DNA of 64,000 nucleotides from Oleispirillum sp963678075 (GCA_963678075.2 CAXXPK010000007.1:62001-126000); one strand, 5' to 3'; shown: positions 38,115 to 47,281, counted from the stretch's first letter. Notes: a model not told the origin generated them from the sequence alone. Translations and numbers: made by a program.

Positions 38115-38366
38115 TCACCCCTCCAACAGGCGCTTCAGGCGCGCCACGGTGTCGTCGATGCCCCGGCTTGCGGAAAGAACCGCCGTCTCCAACACGGCGC
38201 AACGCGACCGCAACGCCGCCAAATCCTCGGCATCGACAAGAGGCAAACCGGGGACGTCGCCGGACGCGGACGCGACGGAATCGCGCCCGGACGCCACGGC
38301 CTCCAGTCCGGCCACCGCGGCATCCAGGCGACGCAACGCCGCCTCGACCCGAGATAACTTATACAC
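38115..38366 (-). CDS. small coiled-coil protein upstream of zapA
   Basis: About 83 residues from a GTG at 38366 (YKLSRVEAALRRLDAAVAGL), with heptad-like helices at both ends (DLAALRSRCAVLETAVLSAS, then DDTVARLKRLLEG). Small coiled-coil proteins of the DUF4164 type sit beside zapA in many alphaproteobacteria; the match is by length and position. The frame is open to 38474, but those residues look non-coding. It ends three bases before zapA. Confidence 0.6.
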   Translation of the reverse strand: MYKLSRVEAALRRLDAAVAGLEAVASGRDSVASASGDVPGLPLVDAEDLAALRSRCAVLETAVLSASRGIDDTVARLKRLLEG

Positions 38367-38463
38367 TGCGAATGGTTTCAATGTATTATCGCCGTATTCC
38401 GTGAAACTGATTGAAGGATAATTCCAGAACCCATTGGCGTCAATCAAAGGTGTTAAGGGAAAC

Positions 38464-38934
38464 GTGGCCTTCAACGACTTGCCAATTCTGATCGTTCATG
38501 ACCGCGCACAGGCCTTGGCGAGCTTCGCCGCTGCCGCCGCGACCGGACGATCCGTGCAGATCGAAACCCCGGCGGATTTGGCGGTCGGCCTGGGACCGAT
38601 GTGGATGCGCGCCTTTCTGGACGCGATCACCACCGAGGAAACGCCTCCTCCCGGCCCCCTGGTCTTTCATTGCGGCGATTCCCCCGGCCTGGTCCAAGCG
38701 GGGGGATTCCTGAACCTGCCCGCGCTGCGCTTCGAGCCCGTCGCCGGCTCGCCGCCACGGGTCGCGACAGCCCTGGCCGAAATCGCGGCGGCACGCGGCA
38801 CGCGTTTTCTGCTGGGGCCACCGCCGCCACCCTGCTGGCGCTTTCCGCCGCCCGGCGGGCGCCCCGACCCGACCGCCCTAGCCACAGCCGCGCGCGAATG
38901 GCTTGTCCAGCTCTTCCCAGCCACCCCAAGATGA
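38464..38934 (+). CDS. conserved-looking hypothetical protein
   Basis: About 156 residues from a GTG at 38464 that follows AAGGGA (start uncertain; frame open to 38434). The sequence begins AFNDLPILIVHDRAQALASF and has an alpha/beta look with alternating hydrophobics and DCG-like turn FHCGDSPGLVQAGG. No domain recognised. It lies 43 bases before thiE on the same strand, so the two may be cotranscribed. Confidence 0.55.
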   Translation: MAFNDLPILIVHDRAQALASFAAAAATGRSVQIETPADLAVGLGPMWMRAFLDAITTEETPPPGPLVFHCGDSPGLVQAGGFLNLPALRFEPVAGSPPRVATALAEIAAARGTRFLLGPPPPPCWRFPPPGGRPDPTALATAAREWLVQLFPATPR

Positions 38935-38977
38935 TCTAGGTTGCGAGCAGGTTCCCCGACGCGAAAGCCCCGCTCCC

Positions 38978-39601
38978 ATGTCCTGCCGCCTGTACCTTCT
39001 GACGCCGTCCGCCCTACCCGACTTGGCCGATTTCGCCAAGACCTTCGCCGCCACCCTGGACGCGGGCGATGTCGCTTGCGTACAACTGCGACTGAGGGAC
39101 GTCTCCGACGATGAAATCCGCCGAGCCTGCGATGCGTTGCGTCCGATCGCACAGGACCGCGACGTGGCGTTCCTGATGAACGACTGCCCCGACCTCGCCC
39201 ACGAACTGGGCTGCGACGGCGTTCACATCGGACAGAAGGATACGACCTATGCCGAGGCACGGCGTATCGTCGGCGCCGACGCCATCGTTGGCGTCACCTG
39301 TCACGATTCCCGCGATCTCGCCATGCGCGCGGGAGAAGCCGGAGCCGACTATGTCGCCTTTGGCGCGTTCTATCCCACCGCCACCAAGATCCCCAAAAGC
39401 ACGGCAGAACCGGAAATCCTGGCCTGGTGGTCGGAACTGTTCACCGTCCCCTGCGTCGCCATCGGCGGCATCACCATCGACAACGCGTCACCCCTGATCG
39501 CGGCGGGCACCGACTTCCTGGCGGTGTGCGGCGGCGTCTGGGATCACCCGCAAGGACCGGCCGCGGCGGTTGCCGCCTTCAACCGGCTGTTCACCGCGTA
39601 G
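38978..39601 (+). CDS. thiE: thiamine phosphate synthase
   Basis: Joins HMP-pyrophosphate and thiazole phosphate. The TIM-barrel has CVQLRLRDVSDDEI, FLMNDCPDLAHELGCDGVHIGQKD, YVAFGAFYPTATK and AIGGITIDNASPLIAAG, which cover the substrate sites. 207 residues from ATG 38978 (MSCRLYLL). The 3' end overlaps the end of the AraC gene on the other strand by 11 bases. Confidence 0.92.
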   Translation: MSCRLYLLTPSALPDLADFAKTFAATLDAGDVACVQLRLRDVSDDEIRRACDALRPIAQDRDVAFLMNDCPDLAHELGCDGVHIGQKDTTYAEARRIVGADAIVGVTCHDSRDLAMRAGEAGADYVAFGAFYPTATKIPKSTAEPEILAWWSELFTVPCVAIGGITIDNASPLIAAGTDFLAVCGGVWDHPQGPAAAVAAFNRLFTA

Positions 39602-40457
39602 GTTCCGCCACCACCGCGTCGGCCCGTCCCCTACGCGCCAGTTCCCCGGGCCTCACCCCGTATTCGCGGACAAATGCATCGATGAAATGGCTGACATTGG
39701 TATAGCCAACCGCCACCGCGGCCTCGCTGACGCGGCACCCCCGCAGCACCAAAAGGTCACGCACCACCGCCATGCGATGCCGACGCAACAAGGCGAAGGG
39801 CGTCGCCCCGAACACCCGCTTGAAACCCAGCTTCAACCTCGTCTCGCAAACACCGGCCGACACCGCCAGTTCGGCCAGGACGGGCGGTTCCTCATAACGC
39901 GCCAGCAGCAGATCGCGGGCACGCAGCATCCGGTCCACGTCACGCGAGGACAGGCCTTCCGCCGGGTCTGACCGCCCTTGCATTTTCAGGGCCGCGAAAA
40001 CCAGAGCAAGCAATTCCAGCGCCTTGCCTTTCATATAGACGTTCCGCACCGCGCCAGACAGGCCACAGTCACGCAAGGAACAAACGGCCAGCATCTGTTC
40101 GGCGGAACCGGGGACATTGAGGAAGGATGGCGCATCCTCCCGCCCCTCGACGAGAGCCAAGGTCGCTCCCGGCGACGTTTCGAAATCCACTCCCACAATG
40201 CGCCACAGATGCATGGCGTCCATCGCCAGAATCGCCGCGCCCTCCTTGTGTAATGCCGCCAACGGCCCACCGCGACCGAGACTCACCGTCACGACGACAC
40301 CGCGCCCGATGGCATGGCCGAAAGGACAAACCACCAGCGCCACCGGCCTCTCGCAGACAAGAACGAATTCCCCGTCCGGACACTCGCCCGCCGCCACCCC
40401 CAGCCAGAACCCGTCGCGCAGCCGCTCGACGCGACCGCACCGCCGAACGCGACGCAA
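39591..40457 (-). CDS. AraC-family regulator, PchR-like
   Basis: 288 residues with a C-terminal double HTH: LAELAVSAGVCETRLKLGFKR, then SEAAVAVGYTNVSHFIDAF. The N-terminal sensor (GEFVLVCERPVALVV, GVDFETSPG) and the CETRLKLGFKRVFG signature resemble PchR-type regulators that respond to ferric siderophores. It is divergent from a cluster with a Fur box and a TonB receptor, so it likely activates that cluster. Start TTG at 40457 is tentative. Confidence 0.82.
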   Translation of the reverse strand: MRRVRRCGRVERLRDGFWLGVAAGECPDGEFVLVCERPVALVVCPFGHAIGRGVVVTVSLGRGGPLAALHKEGAAILAMDAMHLWRIVGVDFETSPGATLALVEGREDAPSFLNVPGSAEQMLAVCSLRDCGLSGAVRNVYMKGKALELLALVFAALKMQGRSDPAEGLSSRDVDRMLRARDLLLARYEEPPVLAELAVSAGVCETRLKLGFKRVFGATPFALLRRHRMAVVRDLLVLRGCRVSEAAVAVGYTNVSHFIDAFVREYGVRPGELARRGRADAVVAEPTR

Positions 40458-40575
40458 GCCGCAGCTCCATTTTCATCCCCCTCTTTCGACGACTTCCCCG
40501 TTTCGGGGCAGAAAAGCGACGGCTTCGGGTAGCGGCCGCGATCCCGCCCTGCTAGAAATCGGTTCTGGATCAATT

Positions 40576-40594
40576 GCGAATGATAATCAAGTTC
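40576..40594 (+). promoter_or_regulatory. Fur box ahead of the GTPase/iron-uptake cluster
   Basis: GCGAATGATAATCAAGTTC matches the 19-base Fur consensus at 14 positions, including all of AATGATAATCA. It ends four bases before the ATG at 40599. The TGATAAT inside is also an extended -10. No Shine-Dalgarno sequence is seen, so transcript start and start codon may coincide (leaderless). Confidence 0.7.
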
Positions 40595-40598
40595 AATT

Positions 40599-41300
40599 AT
40601 GCACGTTCTCACGCTCGCCGGACCACCCAGCGTCGGCAAGACCGCGATCATCGCCCACGCCGTCCGATCGCTTCTCAACGACGGGAAACAACCCGCCGTG
40701 GTGAAGTTCGACACCCGCAGCGCCGCCGACGCCGAGCGCCTGAAAAGCACGTTCGGCATTCCAGCGATCAGCGGATTATCCGGCTATCTCTGCCCCGATC
40801 ATTACTTCGTTTCCAACATGGAGGAGGCGGTGGACTGGGGGCGCGCACGGGGGGCGGAGGTCCTGTTTGTCAAAACCGCCGGGCTGTGCCTGCGTTGCGC
40901 ACCGCACGTCGAGGGAATCAGCGCGGTCACCGTGGTTGACTGCCTGGGCGGAATCGACGTTCCCCTGAAAATGGGACCGATGCTCTCGTGCGCCGACCTG
41001 ATCCTGACCACCAAGGGGGATCTGGTTTCCCAAGCGGAACGCGAGGTGTTCGTTCACGGCCTGCCCAAGGCCTCGCCGAATGCCGGAGTCATCGCCATCA
41101 ACGGCCTTACCGGCACCGGCATCCGGGTATTCCTGCGCTGGCTGGCGGCACGACCGGAGGCGCGGGAGCGACTCACCGAGGCCCGCCTGCGCCACGACAT
41201 GCCCGCATCCATCTGCTCCTACTGTACCGGAGAGCGGCGCATTGGTCGGGACTACCAGACCGGCAACATCGAAAAACTGATCTGGGAGACCGGGAAATGA
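40599..41300 (+). CDS. HypB/UreG-like P-loop GTPase of the iron cluster
   Basis: 233 residues with Walker A GPPSVGKT (residues 8-15), guanine-recognition TTKGD (137-141) and Cys motifs CLRC (97-100) and CSYC (206-209). This is a SIMIBI-type GTPase related to HypB/UreG, nickel-insertion proteins, but no hydrogenase or urease gene is nearby. It sits first behind a Fur box and overlaps the next ATPase by four bases, so the two probably act together. Exact role unknown; the cysteines suggest metal sensing or handling. Confidence 0.72.
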   Translation: MHVLTLAGPPSVGKTAIIAHAVRSLLNDGKQPAVVKFDTRSAADAERLKSTFGIPAISGLSGYLCPDHYFVSNMEEAVDWGRARGAEVLFVKTAGLCLRCAPHVEGISAVTVVDCLGGIDVPLKMGPMLSCADLILTTKGDLVSQAEREVFVHGLPKASPNAGVIAINGLTGTGIRVFLRWLAARPEARERLTEARLRHDMPASICSYCTGERRIGRDYQTGNIEKLIWETGK

Positions 41301-42061
41301 CGCTGGAAAGCCTGAGCATCCTGGCGGGGCGCGGCCGCGACGGCGCGGCGGAGGCAATATCCCGCATCGACCTCCGTCCCGGCGACACCTTGGCTGTGGT
41401 GGGGCCGACCGGATCGGGGAAAAGCGCCCTTCTTTCCGATATCGAGCAGTTGGCCGAGGGCGACACCCCTTCCGGACGACGCATCCTGCTTGACGGGAAG
41501 ACACCGGAGCGTTCTCCCCTCGGCCTGATCGCCACTCTGTCGCAGCGTACCAACTTCGTCATCGACAGCAATGTCTCGACCTTCGTTTCCCTCCACGCCG
41601 ATTGTCTGGGCAAGAGCGGCGCGAACCTGCCGCGGGAGGTCCTGGAACCGGCCAATTCCCTGAGCGGCGAGCCCTTCTCGCTACACAGCCCTTTGCAAGG
41701 GCTGAGCGGCGGCCAGACCCGCGCCCTGATGATAGCCGACATCGCGCTGCTCTCCGACGCGCCGGTGATCCTGCTGGATGAACTGGAAAACGCGGGCATT
41801 GACAAGCACCTCGCCCTGTCCGCCCTGTCCGGCCGGGGAAAGATCATCCTCGCCGCCACCCACGATCCGATCCTGATGCTGATGAATCGCCGTCGCGGGG
41901 TGATGCGGGGTGGCGGCATGACCGAACTTCATACCCTCGATCCGACGGAAACCGTCTGGCGGGAGCATTTGCGCGACCTCGACATGACCTTCCAGGAGGT
42001 CCGCGACACCCTGCGCGCCGGCCGCCGCCTGCAACGGGAATTTCTGCCATGCCGCATCTGA
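41297..42061 (+). CDS. ABC-type ATPase without adjoining permease
   Basis: 254 residues with Walker A GPTGSGKS (36-43), signature LSGGQ (136-140), Walker B VILLDE (157-162) and switch His in LAATHDP. The sequence is short between Walker A and signature and has a C-terminal stretch with WREHLRDLDMTFQEVRDTLR. It overlaps the GTPase gene (ATGA) and the next gene by 13 bases. No permease is directly next to it; the permease two genes on has its own ATPase. It may serve the GTPase rather than a transporter. Confidence 0.75.
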   Translation: MTLESLSILAGRGRDGAAEAISRIDLRPGDTLAVVGPTGSGKSALLSDIEQLAEGDTPSGRRILLDGKTPERSPLGLIATLSQRTNFVIDSNVSTFVSLHADCLGKSGANLPREVLEPANSLSGEPFSLHSPLQGLSGGQTRALMIADIALLSDAPVILLDELENAGIDKHLALSALSGRGKIILAATHDPILMLMNRRRGVMRGGGMTELHTLDPTETVWREHLRDLDMTFQEVRDTLRAGRRLQREFLPCRI

Positions 42062-42645
42062 TCCGCTTCGCCGCGCCGCCGATGATCGCCCGTCGCCGGC
42101 GCCAGGACATCAAAATGGCCTGCCCCGGACATCGGCTCTCGCCGCCGTCCACCCACTTCGAGATGCTCGAGGCGACAAGGAGCTTCGGTCACCCCGGAGA
42201 TGACGCGGCGATCACCGTCTCCGCCTACCCGCAATTGCTGGAGCGGATCTGGAGCGACGGCGTGCCCGCCGCCGACCTGTCGGTCCTCGGCCTGCCGCCC
42301 TTGCGCCGCGAATGGGCCGGCATCGGCCTGATGCCACCGATACCGACCTTGCGGGTGATCGCGGTGGTGCCCTTCGTCCTGGCGGTGGGGCGGACCTTCG
42401 CCAGATTCGTCCGGGACTGGGACGACTTGCGCCCCCTCCTGCGCGAACCCGGTCGGATCGGCGTGCCACCCCTGGATACGCCACTGCCTTTCCTGTTGTC
42501 GGCGGAGTTGCAGGACCCGCTTTCCGGGAACGGCGGCATGGCACCCGTCGTGGCCGGGATCAACGGCTTTGCGGAACTGGAAGCCGCGCGCTGGCGCCTG
42601 ATCTGGCCTGGATGGGAGATGAATGCCTGCCTCGCCACAGCATAA
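42049..42645 (+). CDS. hypothetical protein of the iron cluster
   Basis: 198 residues (MPHLIRFAAPPMIARRRRQD), possibly starting instead at Met 23 (MACPGHRLSPPSTHFEML). It is rich in hydrophobic and Pro residues, without a clear signal peptide or full membrane helix (PTLRVIAVVPFVLAVGRTFA is the nearest). No family recognised. Overlaps the ATPase gene and precedes the TonB receptor by 36 bases. Given the internal deletions in neighbouring genes, it might itself be a shortened version of a longer protein. Confidence 0.5.
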   Translation: MPHLIRFAAPPMIARRRRQDIKMACPGHRLSPPSTHFEMLEATRSFGHPGDDAAITVSAYPQLLERIWSDGVPAADLSVLGLPPLRREWAGIGLMPPIPTLRVIAVVPFVLAVGRTFARFVRDWDDLRPLLREPGRIGVPPLDTPLPFLLSAELQDPLSGNGGMAPVVAGINGFAELEAARWRLIWPGWEMNACLATA

Positions 42646-42681
42646 ACACGGGGAAAAGCAAAGGAATAAGTGGGGATAATC

Positions 42682-44034
42682 ATGACAAACACGCTTCGCC
42701 GACTGGCCCTAGCGGTCTCGCCGCTGGCCCTGACCCTTGCATCGTGCGATGCCCGCGCCGAGGAGGACTATCTCGGCTCCTTGGCAGTCACCGCGCGCGT
42801 CACTTATCCACGCACCACCAACACCCTGGTTTCCGCCGACGCCACCCTGGACGCGGACGGCGAGATTCTAAAACAGGTCAGTAGGTCTCTCTATTACAAC
42901 ATCATCGAGCGCCGGGTGCGGCTCGACCAACTCGCCCCCCCTCAAAGCAATGTCTACCGCTACCTTGAACCGGCGGCCGACCACGTCACCCTCGGTGGCA
43001 AGTTGCAGGGGGGCGCGGAAAGCGGTGACCACACCATCGTCGCGGGCTTCGACGGCTGGACATGGACCATGGAATCGCTGCGCCGCTATCACAGGAAGAA
43101 TGGCGGGGTGCAAACCGATAAACCAACCCCCGACGCGCGGCCGACCTCCCTCGGGCTCTATGCCGAGGACACCTATGCCCTCGCCTCCGGCTGGACCTTG
43201 AACTTCGGCGGACGCCTCGACAGGCTGCGCACCCGCAACACCGACAACGCCACGTTGGCCGGAGTTCGCACCAGCCGCGCCGGAGAGGACGACGACAACG
43301 GCTGGAACCTGCACGGCGGCGCCACCTGGGAAATGGGCGGGCCGTGGAGCCAGTCCCTGCTGATCGGCTCCAGCTATCGCGCCGCCGACCTGCTGGAACG
43401 CTTCAAATACATCACGCTGTCCGGCAAGACCGTCTACGGCAATCCCGACATCAAGCCGGAGACCACCCTATTCGGCAAATGGGGGCTGTCCTACCGCACG
43501 CCGGAAGTTCAGGGAGGCGTGCGCCTGTTCGCCAACAAGATCTACGGCTACATCACCGAAAAGGAAACCAGCGCGACCCGTGGCGACATGGCCAATGTCG
43601 GGGAGGCGCGCATCCTTGGCATCGAATTGGACGGACGCTGGAATTTCGCCCGCGACTGGAATCTGCACGGCGACGTCACCGCCATCGACGGTCGCGACGA
43701 AACCACCGACAAGCCGTTGCGAACCACCCCGCCGGTAATGGGCAAGCTGGGCATCGGCTATGAAAAGAGCGGCTGGTTCGCCAACCTGGACGAACGGCTG
43801 GCAGCGCCGCAGCGCGAAACCCCAAGCGCCGGCACCCCGGACACCGGCGGCTACGCGGTCACCAACGTCGCCACCGGATACGCATTCGAGATCGGACAGA
43901 CAAAGCACAAGGTCGCCCTGTCCATCGACAACCTGTTCGACACGCAATACGAGAATTATCTGACCAACACACGCGGATTCAACTACGCGGAACCCGGCTT
44001 CACCGCCACCCTTAGCTGCGCCATGGAGTTCTGA
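42682..44034 (+). pseudogene. TonB-dependent receptor lacking the plug domain
   Basis: The 450-residue product has a signal peptide (MTNTLRRLALAVSPLALT), then a short start of the mature protein (YLGSLAVTARVTYPRTTNTL) that jumps at about residue 60 straight into barrel strands, and a normal C-terminal barrel ending GFTATLSCAMEF with a terminal Phe. Family members have 600-750 residues; the roughly 150-residue plug and early strands are absent. The reading frame is intact across the junction, so a plugless barrel could be made. Outer-membrane siderophore import is the family role. Confidence 0.72.
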
Positions 44035-44036
44035 TC

Positions 44037-44996
44037 ATGAGGAAATTCCTGGCCGCCCTTTTCCTCCTTGGGGGCGTCCTGGCGCCAGCGGCGCGAGCGG
44101 CTTCCCCATCCGTACCCGCCGCGCCGCTGGTGATTTACTCGGCATCCGCCGCCACCACCGCGCAGGCGCCCCTGTGGGGGGCCATCGCCGACGGGTGGGG
44201 ACGAGATCTTGCCCTCAACGTTCGTTTCTGGAAAGACCTGAACGACCTGCGCGGGGTAATCATGGCGGGAAAGGGCGACATCTGGATCGGTCACCTCGAC
44301 GGCTTCACCCAGGCGGCCCGGCGTGGCGCGCCGGTTACCCTGATCGCCGTCACCGCCTGGGCGGAAAAGTTCCAGTTCCTCACCCTGGACGCCGAGGCAA
44401 CCTCCCCCGCCGCCCTGGCGGAACGCATGGCCGCGCTGGAAGAAACCCTGGCGGTGGTGCCGCAGGGCAGCCCGGCGCTGGCCATCCTGGACGAGGCGCG
44501 GGCCGAGGGCGGCCCCGCCTTCCGCATCCATCCGATGCCACCGCAACAGGCGGGATTGGAACTGGCGCATGGCGGCATCCGGCACCTGCTGGTGCCAGAC
44601 CCCCTGGCCACCGCCTTAATCGCCAAATTCCCGGCCTTGCGACGAATGGGCGGCTTAGCCGATCTTAATCCGGCATGGGCGGGCCACCTGCCAATGGCGG
44701 GCGTGGCGGTGCGATCATCCCTGATCGCCGAGCGGCCGGAACTGATCGCCGCCTTGACCTCCGGCATGATCGCCTGGACCGAGCGCTGCCAGAACGACCC
44801 GCGCGCCGCCATCGCCGTCCTGCCTCAAGCCACCCGCGACGAAATCGGCGAGGCCGCGTTGATCGCCTCCTTCCGTTTCGACCCGTTACGCACCCGTGAC
44901 GCGGTTACGGCCCGCAACGACACCTTGCAAGCGCTCGCCATCCTCGACGGAACCCACCCCACCGCCCCCGGCTTCCTGCCGCCAGAGACACGATGA
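44037..44996 (+). CDS. NMT1/SsuA-type ABC substrate-binding protein
   Basis: 319 residues with signal peptide (MRKFLAALFLLGGVLAPAARA) and the two-lobe fold of nitrate/sulfonate/thiamine-precursor binding proteins (APLWGAIADGWGRDLALNVRF, MAGKGDIWIGHLDGF). Directly follows the receptor and overlaps the permease gene by four bases. In this Fur-linked setting a ferric chelate or other iron-related ligand is likelier than sulfonate, but this is inference from context. Confidence 0.75.
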   Translation: MRKFLAALFLLGGVLAPAARAASPSVPAAPLVIYSASAATTAQAPLWGAIADGWGRDLALNVRFWKDLNDLRGVIMAGKGDIWIGHLDGFTQAARRGAPVTLIAVTAWAEKFQFLTLDAEATSPAALAERMAALEETLAVVPQGSPALAILDEARAEGGPAFRIHPMPPQQAGLELAHGGIRHLLVPDPLATALIAKFPALRRMGGLADLNPAWAGHLPMAGVAVRSSLIAERPELIAALTSGMIAWTERCQNDPRAAIAVLPQATRDEIGEAALIASFRFDPLRTRDAVTARNDTLQALAILDGTHPTAPGFLPPETR

Positions 44997-45727
44997 TCGC
45001 GGCGGCAACCCTCGTCGCCCTGGCCCTGGCCCTGGGATATGCCGCCACCGCCGGCTTCGGGGCGGCGATGATGCCGCCGCCGCCGGAGATTCTCGGCCGG
45101 CTGTTCGCCCTCGCCATCGACGGCTCCCTCGTCTCCGAAGGCGCACGCACCGCGGCGCGCGGCATCGGCGGCATCCTTCTCGCCAACCTGCTGGGAGTCG
45201 GGCTCGGCCTCGCGGCGGGACTGATTCCGCCCCTGTCCAGGCTTTTGCGGCCTCTGCACGCCACGCTCAACGCCTGCCCGCCGGTCGTGTGGATATCGCT
45301 TGCCATGGTGTGGATGGGCAGCGGCGGCGGCGTGCCGGTATTCGCGGTGACCGCCGCCGCCTTGCCGCCAATCTTCCTGGCCTCCGCCGAGGGAGGCGCC
45401 GCCATCCCACCGCGCCTGACCGAGATGAGCCGCCTGTACCGCGTCCCCGCCACGACACGGCTGCGCGGCTTGATCCTGCCCGTCGTCTTCCCCTTCTGGC
45501 GAAAGGCCTTCGCCCATACCGCGGCGGCGGCATGGAAAGTGGCGGCGGTGGCGGAATGCCTGGGCAGCGCCGACGGCATCGGCGCACGCATCTATTGGGC
45601 CTATCGTCGTCTGGAAATGGCCGATCTCTACGCCTGGACGCTGGCCATCGTCACCTTCGGCGTGACGATCGACACGGGGCTGATCGGTCGCCTGCGCCGA
45701 ACGAACCGGCCCAGAACGGAAACATGA
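44993..45727 (+). CDS. SsuC/TauC-type ABC permease
   Basis: 244 residues with about six membrane helices (MIAAATLVALALALGYAA at the start) and the BPD-type EAA loop region around ATTRLRGLILPVVFPFWRKA. The PPVVWISLAMVWMG segment is typical of the SsuC group. The last codons overlap the start of an ATPase gene (ATGA), giving the expected order binding protein-permease-ATPase. Confidence 0.8.
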   Translation: MIAAATLVALALALGYAATAGFGAAMMPPPPEILGRLFALAIDGSLVSEGARTAARGIGGILLANLLGVGLGLAAGLIPPLSRLLRPLHATLNACPPVVWISLAMVWMGSGGGVPVFAVTAAALPPIFLASAEGGAAIPPRLTEMSRLYRVPATTRLRGLILPVVFPFWRKAFAHTAAAAWKVAAVAECLGSADGIGARIYWAYRRLEMADLYAWTLAIVTFGVTIDTGLIGRLRRTNRPRTET

Positions 45728-46331
45728 TGATCCTGCGGCTGAGCAACGTCCGTAAGTCCCTGGGCGGAAGGACGATCCTGGCGGACGCCAACCTTGACCT
45801 TGCGGTGGGGGGGTGCGTGTGCTTGGTCGGTCACTCCGACCTGGGCAAATCCACCCTGCTCGCCCTTGCTGCGGGAATCCTGCTTCCCGAGACTGAGCGG
45901 ATAGAACGCCCGCCACACATCGCCATAAGCTTCCAGGATGAGGCCCTGTTGCCCTGGGCCGACGCCCTCGGCAATCTTCTCTACGCCCTCGCCGCCCTGC
46001 CCGACGCGAAGGCACGCGCCCACGACTGGCTGACCCGTTTTGATCTCCCCCCCACTTGCGCCCTAAGGAAATGTCGGGCGGGATGCGCCGCCGCCTGTCC
46101 CTCGCCCGCGCCTTCGCCGCCGAAGCGCCGCTGCTGCTGCTCGACGAGCCCTTCGCCTTCCTCGACGCGCCGTGGCGGTGGACGGTTGCCCGGATGATCG
46201 ACGTGGCGGCGGCAAACGGCGCGGCGGTGCTGTTCTCCACCCACCAAAGTGGCGACAATCCGGCGGTGATGCGCCGGACCCTGACCATCGGCGAAGGCGG
46301 GAACCTGATTTCCCCCGGCATCGGGACTTGA
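45724..46331 (+). pseudogene. SsuB/TauB-type ABC ATPase, frameshifted at a C run
   Basis: Frame 1 encodes the N-terminal half with Walker A GHSDLGKST and Q-loop ISFQDEALLPW; after FDLPP at the seven-C run (46047-46053) the frame is lost. The second half (RPKEMSGGMRRRLSLARAFA, LLLLDEPFAFLD, LFSTHQS) is in another frame, 46056-46331. Restoring one C gives DLPPHLRPKEMSGG. Without this subunit the transporter cannot import. Sequencing error, true mutation or length variation at the run are all possible. Confidence 0.8.
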
Positions 46332-46390
46332 GCCGACCACGCCGAGGCGTCATAGTCGCGGCCACGGTTCCCTTGTTGCGGCATATCTTG

Positions 46391-46606
46391 ATGTTTTCGC
46401 GTTCCGGCCCCATCGGCCAATGGATTTCCCTGCTGCTGCTGTCCGCCGCCCTGCGGGCGATCGATCTGCCCGGCGCGCTGCTGCTGGGACCGATGGCATC
46501 GGGCATCGTGATGGCGTTCCAGACGGTGCGCCTGATCCTGGTGATCATCGTCGGGCCGATTATGGCCCGCCGCGTCGCGCGGGTGATGGGACACATGCCG
46601 AAATAA
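46391..46606 (+). pseudogene. AbrB-family membrane protein remnant, ends fused
   Basis: 71 residues. The first part (GPIGQWISLLLLSAALRAID, LPGALLLGPMASGIVMAF) resembles the start of AbrB/ammonia-monooxygenase-like transporters, and the second (TVRLILVIIVGPIMARRVAR) resembles their C-terminus. About 270 central residues are missing, in frame. It could make a two-helix mini-protein but is better read as a deletion remnant. Confidence 0.55.
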
Positions 46607-46609
46607 CCG

Positions 46610-47181
46610 TCACGCCGCAAAGCCGTACCCGACCGCTGCGATCAGACAATCCATCACCGCGCGCACCCATGGCGACCGGCGCAGGTCATCGTGAACCGCC
46701 ATCCAGATTTCGCGGTTCGGCCACGGCTCCGCGCAGGGAATCTCCCGCAGGCACGGATCCTATCCCCCAGATATCGGGGAAGCAGTGCCACCCCCAGGCC
46801 CGCCGACGCCGCCTCCGCCAAGGTCGCGTGATCGTTGCTCCGGAAAGCCACCGGCGGGCGAGTCAACACCGCCCTAGCGAAGCCGGGTGGCGCGCTGACC
46901 CGGACGACGTCGCGGACAGCCTCGTCCATACCTCCGGCGGCGCGCAGCACCGCGCGGGCCTCCGCCTCCATATGCTGGCCCAATTCGGCGACGCGACGCC
47001 CCTCCTGCGTCAACAGCACCGCCCGCGGCAGGCCATCGACAAGGCGCACGCTCAAGGCCTCCTCCAGCGATCCGACGCGCCGCGCCACCGTCGTATGGTC
47101 GACGCCCAAACGGCGCGCCGCCGCCGACAGGCTGCCCGTCTCGGGCAGGACCAGAAAGTGCCGCAGATCCTCCCAGTTCAT
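46610..47181 (-). pseudogene. LysR-family regulator, internally deleted and frameshifted
   Basis: The HTH domain is good (MNWEDLRHFLVLPETGSLSA, then ARRLGVDHTTVARRVGSLEE). After VRVSAPPGFARAVLT the sequence jumps to a late effector-domain segment (FRSNDHATLAEAASAGLGVA, LLPRYLGD), losing about 100 residues. At 46759 one G is missing on this strand; the other frame then gives DPCLREIPCAEPWPNREIW to the end at 46610. Two separate lesions show that it is dead. It is divergent from the quinone reductase gene it may once have regulated. Confidence 0.8.
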
Positions 47182-47281
47182 GGGTGAAATCCCTCAATTG
47201 ATGGGCAATATTGGGGAATATACCACATAGAGACCGGCCATTACCCTTCTTCGGTATCGACCGACGAAAAGGAGACATTCC

